DNA of 64,000 nucleotides from Rhipidocladum racemiflorum (taxonomy: Eukaryota > Streptophyta > Magnoliopsida > Poales > Poaceae), in assembly GCA_036346355.1 (NCBI GenBank), contig CM070579.1, forward strand, positions 8,928,001 to 8,992,000, in the 5' to 3' direction. Position numbers and translations under genes: made by a program. Below are positions 9,395 to 21,252 of the stretch, in pieces (the first letter of the stretch is position 1; the number at the start of each line of letters is the position of its first letter). The notes under the pieces were generated by a model. That model had not been told where the DNA came from. It did not search any database and saw only the letters and a list, made by a program, of their open reading frames with translations.

Positions 9395-12002
9395 ATGGCT
9401 CCTATTCTCCCCTCCTCGTCCATCGAGGAGGAGGTTGCCGCCAGGTTCTCCCAGAACATAACTACGGGCGCCCTTCGTGTCCGCCCCGGGACTGTTGAGC
9501 CCCATTGCCGGCCCGGGGAAGTGATTTTCTTCGGGTGGCAGCTTCTCGCCGGCCTGCTGCCGCCAGTCTCTGACTTTTATCTTTCCGTTCTTAATTTCTA
9601 CGCCATTCACCACATCCACCTTCCTCCCAACTCTGTCATCCTCCTTTCTGCCTTCGCCCATTTCTGCGAAATGTTCGTAGGAGTGTTACCCAATCTCCTA
9701 CTTTTTCGTTTCTTCTATACCCTTCGCGCCGCGGGCGGCAATTCGCCTGTCACCGGGAGCTGCCACCTGCGGCTCCGCGACGGGACCGTGTCGCGCTACA
9801 TTCCGCTGGACTGCCGGTCCAAATAGAGGAATTGGCGCGAAGAGTGGCTGTACGTCGAGGACGACAGCGGCATTGAAGTGCTGGAGCTTCCGTCTGGTCC
9901 GGCGGTCAGCAACCCCAACTGGGGGGCCCAGGTGAGCGAGACGCCCGAGCTTCGGGCGATGCTAGCCCGTGTTGACCAGCTGCAGACGGCGGGCCTGACG
10001 GGGCCCATGGTTATCCGGGACTTCGTCTCCCGGATGTTGTGCCCTCTGCGCCGTCGCGTCCGCCCAGCCTGGCAGTATATGGGCCTGGGCGACGGGACCC
10101 GGAGTATCACTGGAGGTAACCCGCTTCACCTTGGATCATCCCTTGTCCTTCTTCTTTGTTGGCTGAGTCTGGTGTTGACAGCGTTTCTGTCTCCTGGGGC
10201 TTCCCTCTTCTCTTCTCTCCCTTTTTTTTCTGTTGTCAGCCGTCGGAAACCTGGCTGCCGACGTGATTGACAGGTGGATGGCGCAGCTGGGCTTTTTTGG
10301 CCCCGTCCCGCCGTTCCCGGAGGGCGCGGTTCCGCTCTGCCGGTTATCACCGGGGGAGCGCACGGCGATAATCCGCACCATGCCGTCGATGGACGCCATG
10401 GGCACACCCGTTGTGATACGCCAGGCGCCCTTGACAATCCGGGACCCTCCTCCCGCCGGTGGTCAGGGGAGGGGTGACCAAGGGAGACGCAGGCGTCCAG
10501 ACGACGATGATGCCGCCGGCGGTCGTTCCCAAAGGCCCCGCCTTCTGGGTTCGGCCGGGGCGGGATCTTCCGCAGTGGCCGCGGGAACTTCTTCCGCTGC
10601 AGCGGCCGGCTCCTCAATGGTGGCGGGGGGTTCGTCGACCGGCGGGACCTCGTCCTCCCTCGCCCCCGCTGGGGCGGTGACAATGGACCCTCCAGCGCCG
10701 GTTCTTTTTCCGCCTCCGCCGGCTCCGATGGTGGGGCAACGGCTGCCGCCCTCGGCTTCGCCGACAGCGCTACGGCCGCCGCCGCTAGCGCTACGGCCGC
10801 CACCGCCGCCTCGCCGCCGCCGCCAGCAGCGGCGATTCTTCCTCCGCCCGCCAAAGTGGGCGATTCTTCCTCACCGGCCATTGGTCCCTAGGCCGCTAGG
10901 ACCGGCATCGACAGCACCGCGCGGGGGACTGGTCCTCACTCCGAGCGTGCCCTGATTCCTGAGGCCGTCACCTAGGTACTCATTCGAAAAACGCACATGC
11001 AATATGAAAATTAAGTCCCTTCGAACTGTATCTTACCGTTACTTCTTTCCCTTTTTCAGGGTTCCTGCTTTGGATATCCCTGCCGCCCAAGTCGGGGACG
11101 ATCCAGGCACCGTGGCTGCAGGGGGTGCACCACCCGGGGTCGCCGAGCCCCAGGACGAGCAGGTGGAGGGGGGCAACCCCCAAGCGGTCGCTGCCGCCGC
11201 CGTCGTTCAGGACCCAGGCCCGCTCGGCCCCGTGCCTACCCCGGATCCCCCCACCACCTCCGTTCCTTCAGCAGACGCAAACGCTCTGCTGGCGGCTCTT
11301 AGCGAGCTCTACTCCAGCACGAGCACTCGTCTGGTGACAAGCAGGGAGCGGCTCACGGAGGCGGGAGCTGAAATCAACCGCCTCCGCAAGGAGGTGGAAG
11401 ACTTACGCGAACGGGGAGCGGGGTTGGAGATGCAGCTGCGGCGGGAGCGAGAGCAAAGCGCCCGCCGCGTCGAAGAGCTCTCCGCGGAGCTGGAGGCGGA
11501 GAGGGTCGATCGGGCCCAGTCGGAGGTGGACACCATAGAGATGCTGCGCCACGCCTTCGACCGAACAGTGGCTAGTCTTGCTCCACTGGGGCTGGAGCAG
11601 TCGGGTCCGCGGAAGGAGAGGCCGCGGCATTATGCATTCTGCCTCGGCCGGACTGCGGACTTCCTCACGCACCTGCCCGCCGCCCTTACCGCCTGGTCCG
11701 CCCAGGAGGGACGCGCAGTCGCGGCAGCCACGGCGAAGTACGTGCTGGCTTGCTGTGCCAGCCGCGATGCCAACTTCGATCCCGCGGCCACCGTCCAGGG
11801 AATCGAAGGTGACTAGGCGCAGGCGGAGGAGCGGGTCCACGACGCCTCCGAGCGGGTCGCCGCACAGCTGGCGATGGAGAACCCCCAGATGGAGGCGGCT
11901 ACGGAAGACGTGGCGATGAGGCTGGACGTCGGCCCAGTTGACGAGGACGTGGCGGTCGCCGAGGCGGCAGCGGAGGACGAGGAGGATCCCCCAGTAGTGT
12001 AG
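9395..12002 (+). pseudogene. Antisense spliced gene of Tat element #2 (putative gypsy-type transposon protein)
   Basis: Three exons are inferred: 9395-10115, 10240-10975 and 11060-12002. Intron 1 (GTAACC...TTGTCAG) joins the frame cleanly, because the split codon gives an alanine that continues the downstream frame. Exon 1 encodes the N-terminal domain known in databases as putative gypsy-type transposon (LHHIHLPPN-like and FCEMF blocks here) and a VIRDFVSRM block. Exon 2 is proline/alanine-rich low complexity. Exon 3 is a charged coiled coil ending in an acidic tail. The breaks are TAG at 9824-9826, a frameshift before 10955, TAG at the exon 2 end and TAG at 11814-11816. The function of this family is unknown. 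Confidence 0.75.
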
Positions 12003-12631
12003 CTTCTCTTTTCTTTTCTTTTTTTTTTAGCTTTTGCATGTAAAGACTTCAGATGCAAGACATTTTAAATGAAACGGGGGCACCAGCCTCCCACTATGTC
12101 ACTTAGAGTTCGTTTTTGCCCTAATCTTTCCGGTTCCGCGGGAACAAACACCTGACCGCTTAAACATTTAAGGTCTTGCGCCAGGGAATCGCTTCCCTCG
12201 AACCCCTTGCCATAACAAAATTTTGCCTCCCAGATAGCCTCTAGGGAACGAACGCTTAGTGAGTCGGGGCAGGACCTTAGGTTCTTGGCAATGGTGTTCA
12301 AGTCGCCGACCCCCACGGGGACACCCGGAGTGTCATGACCGTGCTGGGAATCGTGCTGAACTAGCCATCCAATCACCTACTCCCGCACGCCGCTCTCACT
12401 TAGCGATTCCGCCTTTGCTATTGGGTTTTTGCAGGGCTGCAGGGTACCAGAGGCAAGTGCCCTGGCACTGCCCGACAGTGGGCAAGAGACCGAAAAGAGG
12501 GTAGGAAGAACAACTATTTCAGATAAGGAAAATGAGTATTTAATTTCAAATAGAAGGCCTCCCCCGACCCGCGGCGGAGAGGAAGACACACTCCGGCCGG
12601 TCGGGGGACAGAACCTGGGACTTACAACCGA
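12003..12631. other. Spacer between antisense gene and pol (element #2)
   Basis: Non-coding and homologous to 1-592. It contains the 3' ends of two convergent transcription units. A T-rich run at 12015-12030 follows the antisense stop and may belong to that gene's 3' end signal. No conserved ORF is seen. Confidence 0.6.
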
Positions 12632-12944
12632 TCAAGGGTAGAACTTGCGCAGATTTTCTATATTCTGGGAGTTCGCCAATTCTTCACCGTCTTGATGGCC
12701 ACCGACCGCCGGACGAGACTGAGACCACTTTGAAGGGTCCCTCCCACTGGGGAGACAGTTTATGCGACCCGGCATGCGACTGGATTCTTCGCAAGACCAG
12801 ATCGCCTGCTGCCAGCGTTCTCTCATTGACCCGGGAGGCGTGGTACCGCCTGAGACTTTGCTGATACCTTGCGGCGCGCAGAGCCGCCCGATCTCGCGCT
12901 TCTTCCAGGAGGTTGATGTCGTTCCGACGCAGATCTTCCTGGTC
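12632..12944 (-). pseudogene. Integrase C-terminal end (element #2), part right of the stop
   Basis: Encodes the typical end of Tat pol on minus, finishing in ENLRKFYP and a stop at 12632-12634. The upstream remainder lies beyond the solo LTR insertion, at 14757 onward. Single-base shifts split the segment into two frames. Confidence 0.7.
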
Positions 12945-14751
12945 TGTGAAATCATGTGTTGAAAAATTGGCTTAGAATTGAATTTGCAAAATGTGTTTGT
13001 TCATGTGTTTTATCAATTTGAAAAGAAACAGTAAGTTTCGCTTTGGCGCCAGACCAAACTTAAAGAAAACAGTAAGTTTCCCATCTACGACGGACAAATT
13101 TTGTTGGTCTGTCGAAAACATGCTTTGGCAACCTCACTTTCCCATGTACGACGGACCGATTTTGTTTGTCTGTCGTGAACGTGTTTTTGAGCTCATGAGT
13201 CGAACTCAATTCTCCAAGAAGCCAGTAAGTTTTGCATGTACAACGGACCAAGTTTTTGGGTTTGTCGTGGACATGCTTTTGAGCTTATGTGCCAAACTCT
13301 TTTCCAAAGGAACCGATATTTTCACTTGTACAACAGACTGATTTTGTTGGTCCGTTGTGAACGTGTTTTGCTCGGTTTTGATTTTTTCTTGAAACCGAGA
13401 CTTTCATGTGTACACCGGACCGATTTTGTCTCATCCGTTGTGAATGGCTTTATGAGTGGTTTTTCATGTGTACGCCGGACCATATTTGTTTGTCCGTCGT
13501 GAATGCGTTTTTGCTGAATTAGGGTTTTGAGCAAAATTGGAATTGTGTTTGATTCATTTTTGGGATTATGAAATTTGTGAGATTTTCATGATGCTTCTTT
13601 TGAAGTGGACTTTATGCAATGCTCATGTGAGTAGTTGCATGGATTGACATTGAGTCAAGTCGTGGACTTGTGCTCGCATTTGTTTTGTGGTTTGTTCATG
13701 TGCAGGTATTGCTCGAAGACGAATGTAGTCGATGACGGGACCGGAACTAGGTTCATGGAGGAACTGAGGTTCGGGACTAGGTTCAGGAGGAACTGAGGTC
13801 TTGGTGGTCAAGGATGTCATGCGGGACGTTCGGGCTAAGAGAATGGTGCACATGAAGAATGGTTAGTCACGTGAGAATGGCAGGAGGTCATTCGCGTGCA
13901 AAGTGTTAGTCACGTGAGTATGGCAGGTGGCCATACGCGTGCAAAGTGTTAGTCACGTGAGTATGGTAGGGTTGCCATACGCGTGCAAGAGTTGTACTCG
14001 GCCAGGTTGGGCCAAGTAGAGTTGTGTTGGATACAGATTCCTTCTAGGGAATAGGAATCGTATTCAGAACTCCTTGTGGGTTGGTCCTTTAAATAGGAGG
14101 GGTGTCTCCTGTTGAAGTGCAATCAATCGAATTGAGGAGAGCTAGGCGCATAGAGCCTTGGGCTCAAAGTTTAGGGTTTGTACTCTTTTGATGGGAGTAC
14201 TTTAGACAAAAGAAATAAAGATCAATTCTTCTAGTTCCCGCATTGCTTCAACGTTCTCTTTTTGGTTCTTGTTTGCATGCTTGTTCTAGTTCTAGATTGG
14301 TTTTTGTTCTTTAAGTTTTATCTTGATTTGATCCATCAAAAACCTCTCTAGGGTATTGATCTAGTGTTTCTCAAAGTCTAGTTGTTCAATCTTTTGTCGT
14401 TCTTGTTTAATCTTGAAGTTTTGATTAGATTGATTCTCGTCAAGTTCTGGATCAGCAAGCTTGCGAAGCTCATAACTTTTGATCCGTAAGTCCGATCGAG
14501 CTGATTCTTTTTGGGTTAGATTCGTATTGGAATATAGTTTCTCGTGTCCAAATTTCAGATCAATCTAACGGCTGGATCTCCAGGAATTCTCTTTTTACCA
14601 AGCGCCTGTCAATCTGTTTTTTGTTGATTACGAGGCAATCTTTTGAATCCAAGTTGGGGTGAACTTTCAATAGATCAAGAATTTGATTTTAGCTTCCGCA
14701 CAATCATTCACCCCCCCTCTGATTGCTATATTCGTATACTTCGATCCTACA
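12945..14751 (+). mobile_element. Solo LTR, probably Ty1/copia, nested in element #2
   Basis: 1807 bp, TGTGAAATC...GATCCTACA, flanked by a perfect 5-bp target duplication TGGTC (12940-12944 and 14752-14756). There is no internal domain, so it is the product of LTR-LTR recombination. A C-rich stretch ending CTCTGATTGC near its 3' end resembles grass copia LTR ends. A TATA-like TTTAAATAGG lies at 14088-14097, which orients it plus. A second copy in the opposite orientation is at 40094-41916. Confidence 0.85.
13087..13505 (+). repeat. Degenerate repeats with small inverted motifs inside the solo LTR
   Basis: About six units spaced 60-90 bp apart. Each has a motif like ACGACGGACC followed about 15 bp later by a GTCCGTCGT-type partner, so each unit could form a short stem. 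The same set occurs in the other solo LTR (about 41335-41770). Confidence 0.6.
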
Positions 14752-14756
14752 TGGTC

Positions 14757-15718
14757 TTCTTCCACGAACGTAGCGACGCGTGGTGACCCCAGTTCCAGTT
14801 CTGAAGGGAGAACAGCTTCTGCGCCGTAAACCAGGAAGAAAGGGGTTTCCCCGGTGGCCCGACTGGGGGTAGTCCGAAGTGACCATAACACCGCCGGGAG
14901 CTCTTCAGTCCATCGGGCCCCACGTTTGTGGAGTCGATCGAATGCCCGCGTCTTGAGGCCCTTCAAGACTAGCGCTGGCCCGCTCGACTTGACCGTTGCT
15001 CTTGGGGTGGGCGACCGAGGCAAAGCAGACCTTGGTGCCCATCTCTTCGCAGAAATCTAAGAAGGCCGCGCTGGTGAACTGTGTGCCGTTGTCGGTGATG
15101 ATGCGGTTGGCGACCCCAAAACGGACGAAAATCCCTTGCATGAACTTGACTGCAGCGGCGGCGGTGATGGATCTTACTGCCTCGGCTTCCACCCACTTAG
15201 TGAACTTGTCGATGGCGACGAACAGGTGGGTGTAGCCTCGTGGCCCGCTGAACGGGCTCAGATATCCAGCCCCTGCATCGCGAAGGGCCAAGAGAGCGGG
15301 ATAGTTTGCGTGGCCTGGCCGGGTTGGTGGATCCGCTTGGCATGGAATCGGCAAGCCTCACATCTCTCACCACCACAGGCATCCTGGAGGCGGTTGGCCA
15401 ATAGAACCCTTGACGGAAAGCTTTTCCCGCCATCGCTCGTCTGACACATGGCTCCCGTGACACGCCTCCATGGATATCCGAGCAAATCGCTCCTCTTCCC
15501 GAGTGATGCACTTCAAGAATTCCGTTCTTACCGGCGCAGACAGGTCCCCGCCCACCAGGGTATAGCACTTGGCCTTTCGTGCTAGCTTCTCTGCTGACGC
15601 ATCATCGTCGGGGCACACTTGATCCCGCAGGTAGGCCAGGATCAGATCCATCCAAGTGCCTTCCTGGTCAAGCACAGCGACCACGAGGTGGTCGCCTGGC
15701 ACTACCGCCGGGCGCGTT
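14757..15718 (-). pseudogene. Integrase core (element #2)
   Basis: Contains the integrase core in several frames: the GYTHLFVAIDKFTKWVEAEA block, TDNGTQF and PKSNGQVERA, closely matching element #1. Multiple one- and two-base losses (for example near 15250, 15390 and 15540) split it. The solo LTR was inserted just downstream, at 14752. Confidence 0.8.
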
Positions 15719-16720
15719 TCACGGAACCACTTTACCTCTAGGGGCGAGGGCTGAAGCGGCATCACCATCGTCCCCGCCAGAAACGGGGGCTGCGATGGAC
15801 GGTCGCAGAAGCCTTTCTTCAAAGACCCCGACCGGCACAGGAGATCTGGTTGAGGCGAGCTGGGCGAGCTCGTCCGCCATATGGTTGTCGCGCCGGGGGA
15901 TGTGAGTATACCCCAACCCTTCGAAATGCCTTTCCAATTTCCTGACCTCCGCCAGGTAAGCCGCCATAACGGGGTCAGGACAGGAGAAGTCTTTCCTTGC
16001 CTGGTTGACGACCAGCAGGGAGTCGCCCTTTACTTGCAGGCGCCGGACACCGATGGCTGCGGCGGCCCGGAGCCCAGCTAGCAAGCCCTCGTACTCGGCG
16101 ACGTTGTTAGTGGCCTTGAAGTCGAGGACGACCACGTACTTGAGGAGGTCCCCGGTCGGAGAGACCAGGAGAACTCCAGCCCCCGCGCCTTCAAGCCTGA
16201 AGGACCCGTCGAAGAAGAGCGTCCAGGGGGAGGGCGCGGGGACCTCATCGGCTTCGGACTCGGATGGAGTCCACTCGACGATGAAGTCCGCCAGTCTTTG
16301 ACTCTTTATCGCGGTACGAGGGGCGAACTTGACACCGAACTCCCCCGACTCAACGGACCACTTTGCGATGCGGCCCTCTGCTTCTCGGTTATGGAGGATC
16401 TCGCACAGAGGGTATGAGGAGACCACCGTGATCTCTCTCCCTTGAAAATAGTGCCGCAACTTTCTTGACGCCACCACCACAGCATAGACCATCTTCTGAG
16501 CCTGAGGGTACCTTGTTTCTGCGTCATGAAGCATTTTGCTGATGTAGTAGACCGACCGTTGGACGCCTTCTCGCTCTGCCACCAGGGCCGCGCTCACTAC
16601 GGAGGGGCTAGCCGCCACATACAACAGCAGTGGCTCACCCGGCTCGGGGCGACCAGCACCGGGGGAGAGGAGAGGTATTGCTTCAAGCCTTCGAACGCCT
16701 GCTAGGCTTCTGGGGTCCAT
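15719..16720 (-). pseudogene. RNase H and archaeal-type RNase H (element #2)
   Basis: A 333-residue open frame, better preserved than in element #1. Residues about 20-130 are the first RNase H with its tether (YVAASPSVVSAALV, YPQAQKMVYAVVVASRKL). Residues about 160-290 are the second RNase H: FFDGS, ATNNVAEYEGLLAGL, GDSLLVVNQ and DNHMADELAQLAS. The intact DNHMAD block supplies the final acidic residue that is altered in element #1. Confidence 0.85.
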
Positions 16721-17643
16721 TCAAACGAGTTGGTCTTCTTCAACAGCTTGAACAGCGGCAGGCTTTTCTCCCCTAGCCGAGCTATGAACCGGCCAAGGGA
16801 GGCCAGCCGGCCAGTCAAGCATTGCAGTTGCTTGAGGTGGGTAGGCGGCTGCATCCGCTCAATTGCCTCTATCTTCTCTGGGTTGACCTCGATCCCGCGG
16901 CTAGAGACTAAGAACCCGAGTAGCTTCCCGGATGAGACACCAAACACGCACTTCTCGGGATTCAACTTTATGCAGTATTTTCTGAGGCGGGAGAAGGTCT
17001 CGTCCAGGTCCTGAACAAGCTCATCGGCCTTTTTGGTCTTTACTACCAGGTCATCGACATATACTTCGAGGTTCCTCCCTATTTGGGACCGAAACACAAT
17101 GTGCATGGCCCGCTGATAGGTGGCACCAGCGTTGTTCAGCCCGAAGGGCATCCTGACGTAGCAGTATACACCAAGAGGAGTCACAAAGGCGGTCTTTTCT
17201 TCGTCTTCCTGCGCCATACTGATCTGATGATACCCGGAGTAGGCGTCGAGGAAACACAGGGCTTCACACCTTGCCGTGGAGTCGACGACGATATCTATCC
17301 GCGGCAGGGGGTACGGGTCCTTAGGGCAGGCTTTATTGAGGTCGGTGAAGTCGATGCACATTCGCCACTTCCCGTTGGACTTCTTTACGAGCACAGGGTT
17401 GGCCAACCATTCCGGATAGGCGGCCTCCCGCACAATCTTGGCGGACAAAAGCTTCTCCACTTCGTCCCGAATGGCGTCCTGCCGCTCTGGCGCCTGCCGC
17501 CGGATCTTTTGTCGAACCGGGTGCGCTCCAGGGAGCGTTGCCAATCGGTGCTCGATCACCTCCCTAGGGACCCCGGTCATTTCTGATGGTTCCCAGGCGA
17601 ACACATCCAGATTAGACCGGAGGAAGGTGACGAGCGCGCCTTC
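16702..17643 (-). pseudogene. Reverse transcriptase (element #2)
   Basis: Open from 17604 to 16702, 300 residues, with all RT blocks: MCIDFTDLN, FLDAYSGYHQ, MPFGLNN and YVDDLVVKT. It is in frame with the protease end at 17647 and separated from it by the TAG at 17644-17646. A stop at 16702 interrupts passage into RNase H, which continues in another frame. Confidence 0.87.
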
Positions 17644-20053
17644 CTATTTGGCGCTGAGGTCGGTGCCGATCTTGACGACCTTGCCCGAGCCGTCCTCGCC
17701 CACGGGGACCGCCTTTGCCTCGCCCGAAGGTCTGGGCGGTGCGCGGGTCCTGACCGAAGGGGAGCTCGGGCTGTCGTCCTTATCGCGCGCCGAGCAGGTG
17801 GCGCCGGCCAGGTCCTGCAGCTGCTTGCTGAGACGCAGGGCTTCCAGTCTATCCACCTTCACCGTAATTGGACCTCCAGGCCCGGGAATCTTCACCAGCA
17901 TGTAGGCGTAGTGAGCGACCGCCATGAACTTGACCAAGGCCGGACGACCAAGCAGGGCGTTGTACGGGAGGTCGAAGTCGGCGACCTCAAAGTCGACCAG
18001 CTCCGTCCGGAAGTTTTCCGCACTTCCGAACGTAACAGGCAACCGGACCTGCCCCAGGGGCAAGAGGCCCACCCCGGGGGCGACTCCGTAGAAGAGTGGG
18101 GCCGGGCGCAGCTCTTCATACGGTATCTGGAGCGCTTGGTACGCCCCAACTGACAGCAGGTTGATGGCGCTACCTCCATCGACGAGGACCCGCGATCGGC
18201 AAATGGTTTGGGCCGGAAACGTTCTCCGGGTGGTCGGCCCGGCTGAAAGTGATCGGTTGTTCCGACCACTTCAGCAGCCTACTCGCCCCAGAGGATGATA
18301 CGGTGGCGCAGACCTGCCTTAGATCCCGCTTGTACTGCAAGTTCGATGAGTAGGTGGCTGAGCCCCCGTGGATGAACGCCACCGTGTGCTCCGCCTGTTG
18401 GAAGGCCAAAGGAGCTGAGTCTTCGTCGTCGTCTTCTCCGTGGTCTTTCTCGCGGCGCTTCTTGAGTCGCCTGTCTACCAGCTTGGACACAACTTGGCAG
18501 TCCTCAAGTCGTGTCCACTCGTTCGATGGATGGGGTAGTAGGGTTTTCCCCCATCGTCTTCGCGACGGGGCGAGCGACGGTTCCTGCGGTCGCCACGCCG
18601 GTCCCGGCGCTCGTCCCTCTGGTCTTGATCATCGCGACGCCGGGATTTGGCCTCTGGTTCGACAACCAGGACTTCCCTAGCGGTGGCCTCCTTTCGCTTC
18701 TTCTTCTTCTTCTTCTTGCGATCGGAGGACTTCGGGGTGCCGGCGTCGTCGGTGTCGGTAGGCCTTATCGCGCTCTTCCGAGCCTTAGCCGCCCTGGCGC
18801 ACTTGTGTGCCAGGGAGAACAACTTAAAAATGGTCGAGATGATGCGGGTAGCCATCTTCTCCTGCATCTTCTGGTCCCGGACCCCCCTCCGGAAAGCGAT
18901 GATCACCGACTGCTCAGAGATCCGGGGGATCGTATTACGGCAGTGGCTAAACCGCTGGATGAACTCTCCCAGGGACTCCCCTCCGCCGCCTCCAGGCGGG
19001 AGGTCGTCCTCCACGCCCGGCTGAGCGTAAGAGCCCTGAAAGTTGGCGACGAAAATGTCGCACAGCTCCTCCCACGAGTGCACGGAGCCTCGCGGGAGGT
19101 TGAGTAGCCAAGACCGGGCAGAGCCCGTCAGCGACGTCGGGAGGTAGTTGGCCATAACCTTCTCGGACCCTCCCGCCGCACGCACCACCGTGGTGTAGAT
19201 TTGCAGGAACTCCTCCGGGTTGGTGGTGCCGTCGTATTTCTCGATGGAGGCGGGCGGAATCTCTCTGGCCACGCGGCCTGCCGGAGGCGGAGAGAGAACG
19301 CCTGGCATCCAACGTTGTAGGGGGAGCAGCGTTGTTCGCCAGCCCCTCGACCCTGAGGAGAGGACGAGGAGTGCGACTCTGCGCTCTCCCCGGAGTCCGA
19401 GGGGGAAGCCCCCTGTCGCCCGGCGGATATCTGGGGATTGGCACACCGCTGCGCGTTCTCGCGACGCCCCCTGAGAACATGGCGTAGGTCACCGTCGCGC
19501 TGGAGCTACCTCTCGTCCAAGCGCGATCTGAGATCTTCACGATTCCCCCTTGACTCAGGGGGACCGCGGGAAGAAGCGGAGTCACGTGCACGTCCCCCTA
19601 TAACGGAGGGGGCTACAACTAGGACTCCCTTTCCCTTGTCCCGGCCCTTGAGACCGGGAGAAATCGTGTGGCATTTGGAAGCTTGGCGTCGATTCTTGCG
19701 CTACTGCCGCCGTAGGCCGGAAGCTCCCGGCCGGGCCGCCGCTTCAACCTGCTGTTGTGCGGCATCGACTAGGTAGACAATATCCCGCAGCCATGGAGTG
19801 GCTGGGGTGTCCCCCCCAATGTTACTGGGGGATGATCGAGAAGCAGCCGGGCCGCATGAAGGCTTCGCGCGGGGGTGTCGTCCCCCAGCGCCAAGCGCCG
19901 TTGGACGGGCTGACCCCCGGGCGTAGGAGCCATGCGCGCCCCTCCCGAAGCGGAGGGACCCGGGTGGCCCGGCTCCCTCCCCGAACGCCGGGACCGGCTA
20001 CGGGCGCCGCTTTCCTCGGGCAGATTGCTGCGCTTGGAGTGCGACTCCGCCAT
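17644..20053 (-). pseudogene. gag-protease (element #2)
   Basis: It starts at the ATG 20053 (MAESHSKRSNLPEE), about 75 nt from the primer binding site. The pieces 19446-18475, 18490-18170 and 18072-17644 carry the gag capsid domain, a basic region, a remnant of the zinc knuckle (CPIH of element #1 is YPIH here) and the protease. The protease active-site region around 18180-18200 is damaged: about 140 bp present in element #1 around 4310-4370 is shortened here, so the VDGGS block is broken up. Confidence 0.8.
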
Positions 20054-20127
20054 GCAGACAAGCGCCCCTACTTCTGCTGAGCTTCGAGCTGGAGATGGAA
20101 GGAAGAGGGCAATCTAACCACCAATAG

Positions 20128-20145
20128 CCCCTACCTGGCGCGCCA
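20128..20145 (-). other. Primer binding site (element #2)
   Basis: The same 18-mer TGGCGCGCCAGGTAGGGG on minus as in elements #1 and #3, two bases inside the 5' LTR. Confidence 0.85.
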
Positions 20146-20146
20146 C

Positions 20147-21185
20147 TGTCAGCGTACTAGCCAACAGGCACCTCCGAGTCGGGTGCTTATAAGGTTCAGA
20201 CGGGGGGCTTTCGGGGTAATCGCCGGTGGAAGGAAGATGAACGGGGTGCCGGTGAAGCTCAGAGGGATGGGGACGCTAAGATTTACCCAGGTTCGGGCCC
20301 TCCGAAGAGTAACAGCCCTAGTCCTGCTTCCCTTGCTATTGCTTGTCTTGTGGAATATGAACTGGAATCCTAGCTTGAGAGAATGGAACCTAGAATCAAT
20401 GGATCGAACCCCTTCTCCCATGCCCCCGGCTCCCTTTTATACTTGGGCTGGCGGGGGCGCCTGGGAGACTTACACGAAAAGGCACACTCATTACACTGCC
20501 ACGGGCGCATTTAATGCGCCCGTCACTGCTCTTACATCTCATTAACGTCTGCCGCAGCCGTCACACCCCTGCCTCGGGCCCCACGTCCGCCAACGCCACC
20601 CGTTCCGTTAAGGGGTGAGGTGCTGCCGTGATATCACACGTAATTAATGCACGCCTGGGGAAGGCACGCCGCCATACTGCATCCTCCATGCTTTGCATTT
20701 AATGCGCACGATTCGCATTAAATGTCCTTGATCTGGGCGCTACAGCCTCGGGGGTGGACGCCAGGGGAGTGGCCTGCATGCCACGTGTCCTCTGGGCGAC
20801 CACCTTGCTGGGCGCTCAGTGGTGTGGCCTGATCGCCACCTGTCCGCTGGGCGACCACCTTCCTGGGCGCCCAGTGGTGCGGCCTGATCGCCACCTGTCC
20901 ACTGGGCGCCCCACCTCGCTGGGCGCCCAGTGGTGCGGCCTGATCGCCATCTGTCCACTGGGCGACCACCTCGCTGGTCGCCCAGGGGCGTGGCCTGACT
21001 GCCACGTGTCCCCTGGGTGACCACCTTCCTGGGCGCCCAGTGGTGTGGCCTGGTCGCCACCTGTCCACTGGGGCGACCATGCTGGGGAGTTGCTGCTCGC
21101 CGTGGTGGTGTGCCCGGACACACCCTGCCCGCCCGGCGGTCTCTTTTATTGCGGGGGAGTGGGGACCCTGGTGTAAAATACGCCG

Positions 21186-21188
<3 letters not shown>
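20147..21188 (-). repeat. 5' LTR of element #2
   Basis: 1042 bp, TGTCAGCG...CGCCGACA. TATAAAAGG lies on minus at 20433-20441. It differs little from the left LTR outside the U3 repeats. Confidence 0.92.
20796..21072 (-). repeat. U3 tandem repeat, 55-56-bp unit, 5 copies
   Basis: Unit starts at 20796, 20851, 20906, 20962 and 21017. Units contain CTGGGCGCCCAGTGGTG, which holds a near-palindrome GGGCGCCC. In the minus orientation they lie upstream of the TATA box. The left LTR has degenerate, shorter units here. Confidence 0.85.

Positions 21189-21236
<48 letters not shown>
21189..21236. repeat. (AT)n(AG)n microsatellite
   Basis: A compound repeat immediately right of element #2, ending in a G run. 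A similar (TA)n(GA)n tract lies at 60113-60158. Confidence 0.9.
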
Positions 21237-21252
21237 GGGGGGATGTCAAAAT

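Larger units (their letters stand above)
7865..21188 (-). mobile_element. Full-length Tat-lineage Ty3/gypsy element #2
   Basis: Both LTRs (7865-8966 and 20147-21188), polypurine tract, primer binding site and all internal domains are present. gag-pol is on minus, and an antisense spliced gene on plus occupies the region next to the 3' LTR. A solo LTR (12945-14751) interrupts the integrase region. Without that insertion the element is about 11.5 kb. No 5-bp target duplication is visible because both flanks are dinucleotide repeats. Frameshifts and stops indicate an old, probably inactive copy. Confidence 0.92.

Noticed and set aside
10126..10881. 251-codon minus-strand ORF opposite the antisense gene
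   Set aside because: It mirrors the GC-rich, proline/alanine-rich exon 2 of the plus-strand gene and crosses its intron; a shadow frame.
13087..13505. Possible CRISPR-like array in the solo LTR
   Set aside because: Units are degenerate with irregular spacing, in plant LTR sequence; not CRISPR.
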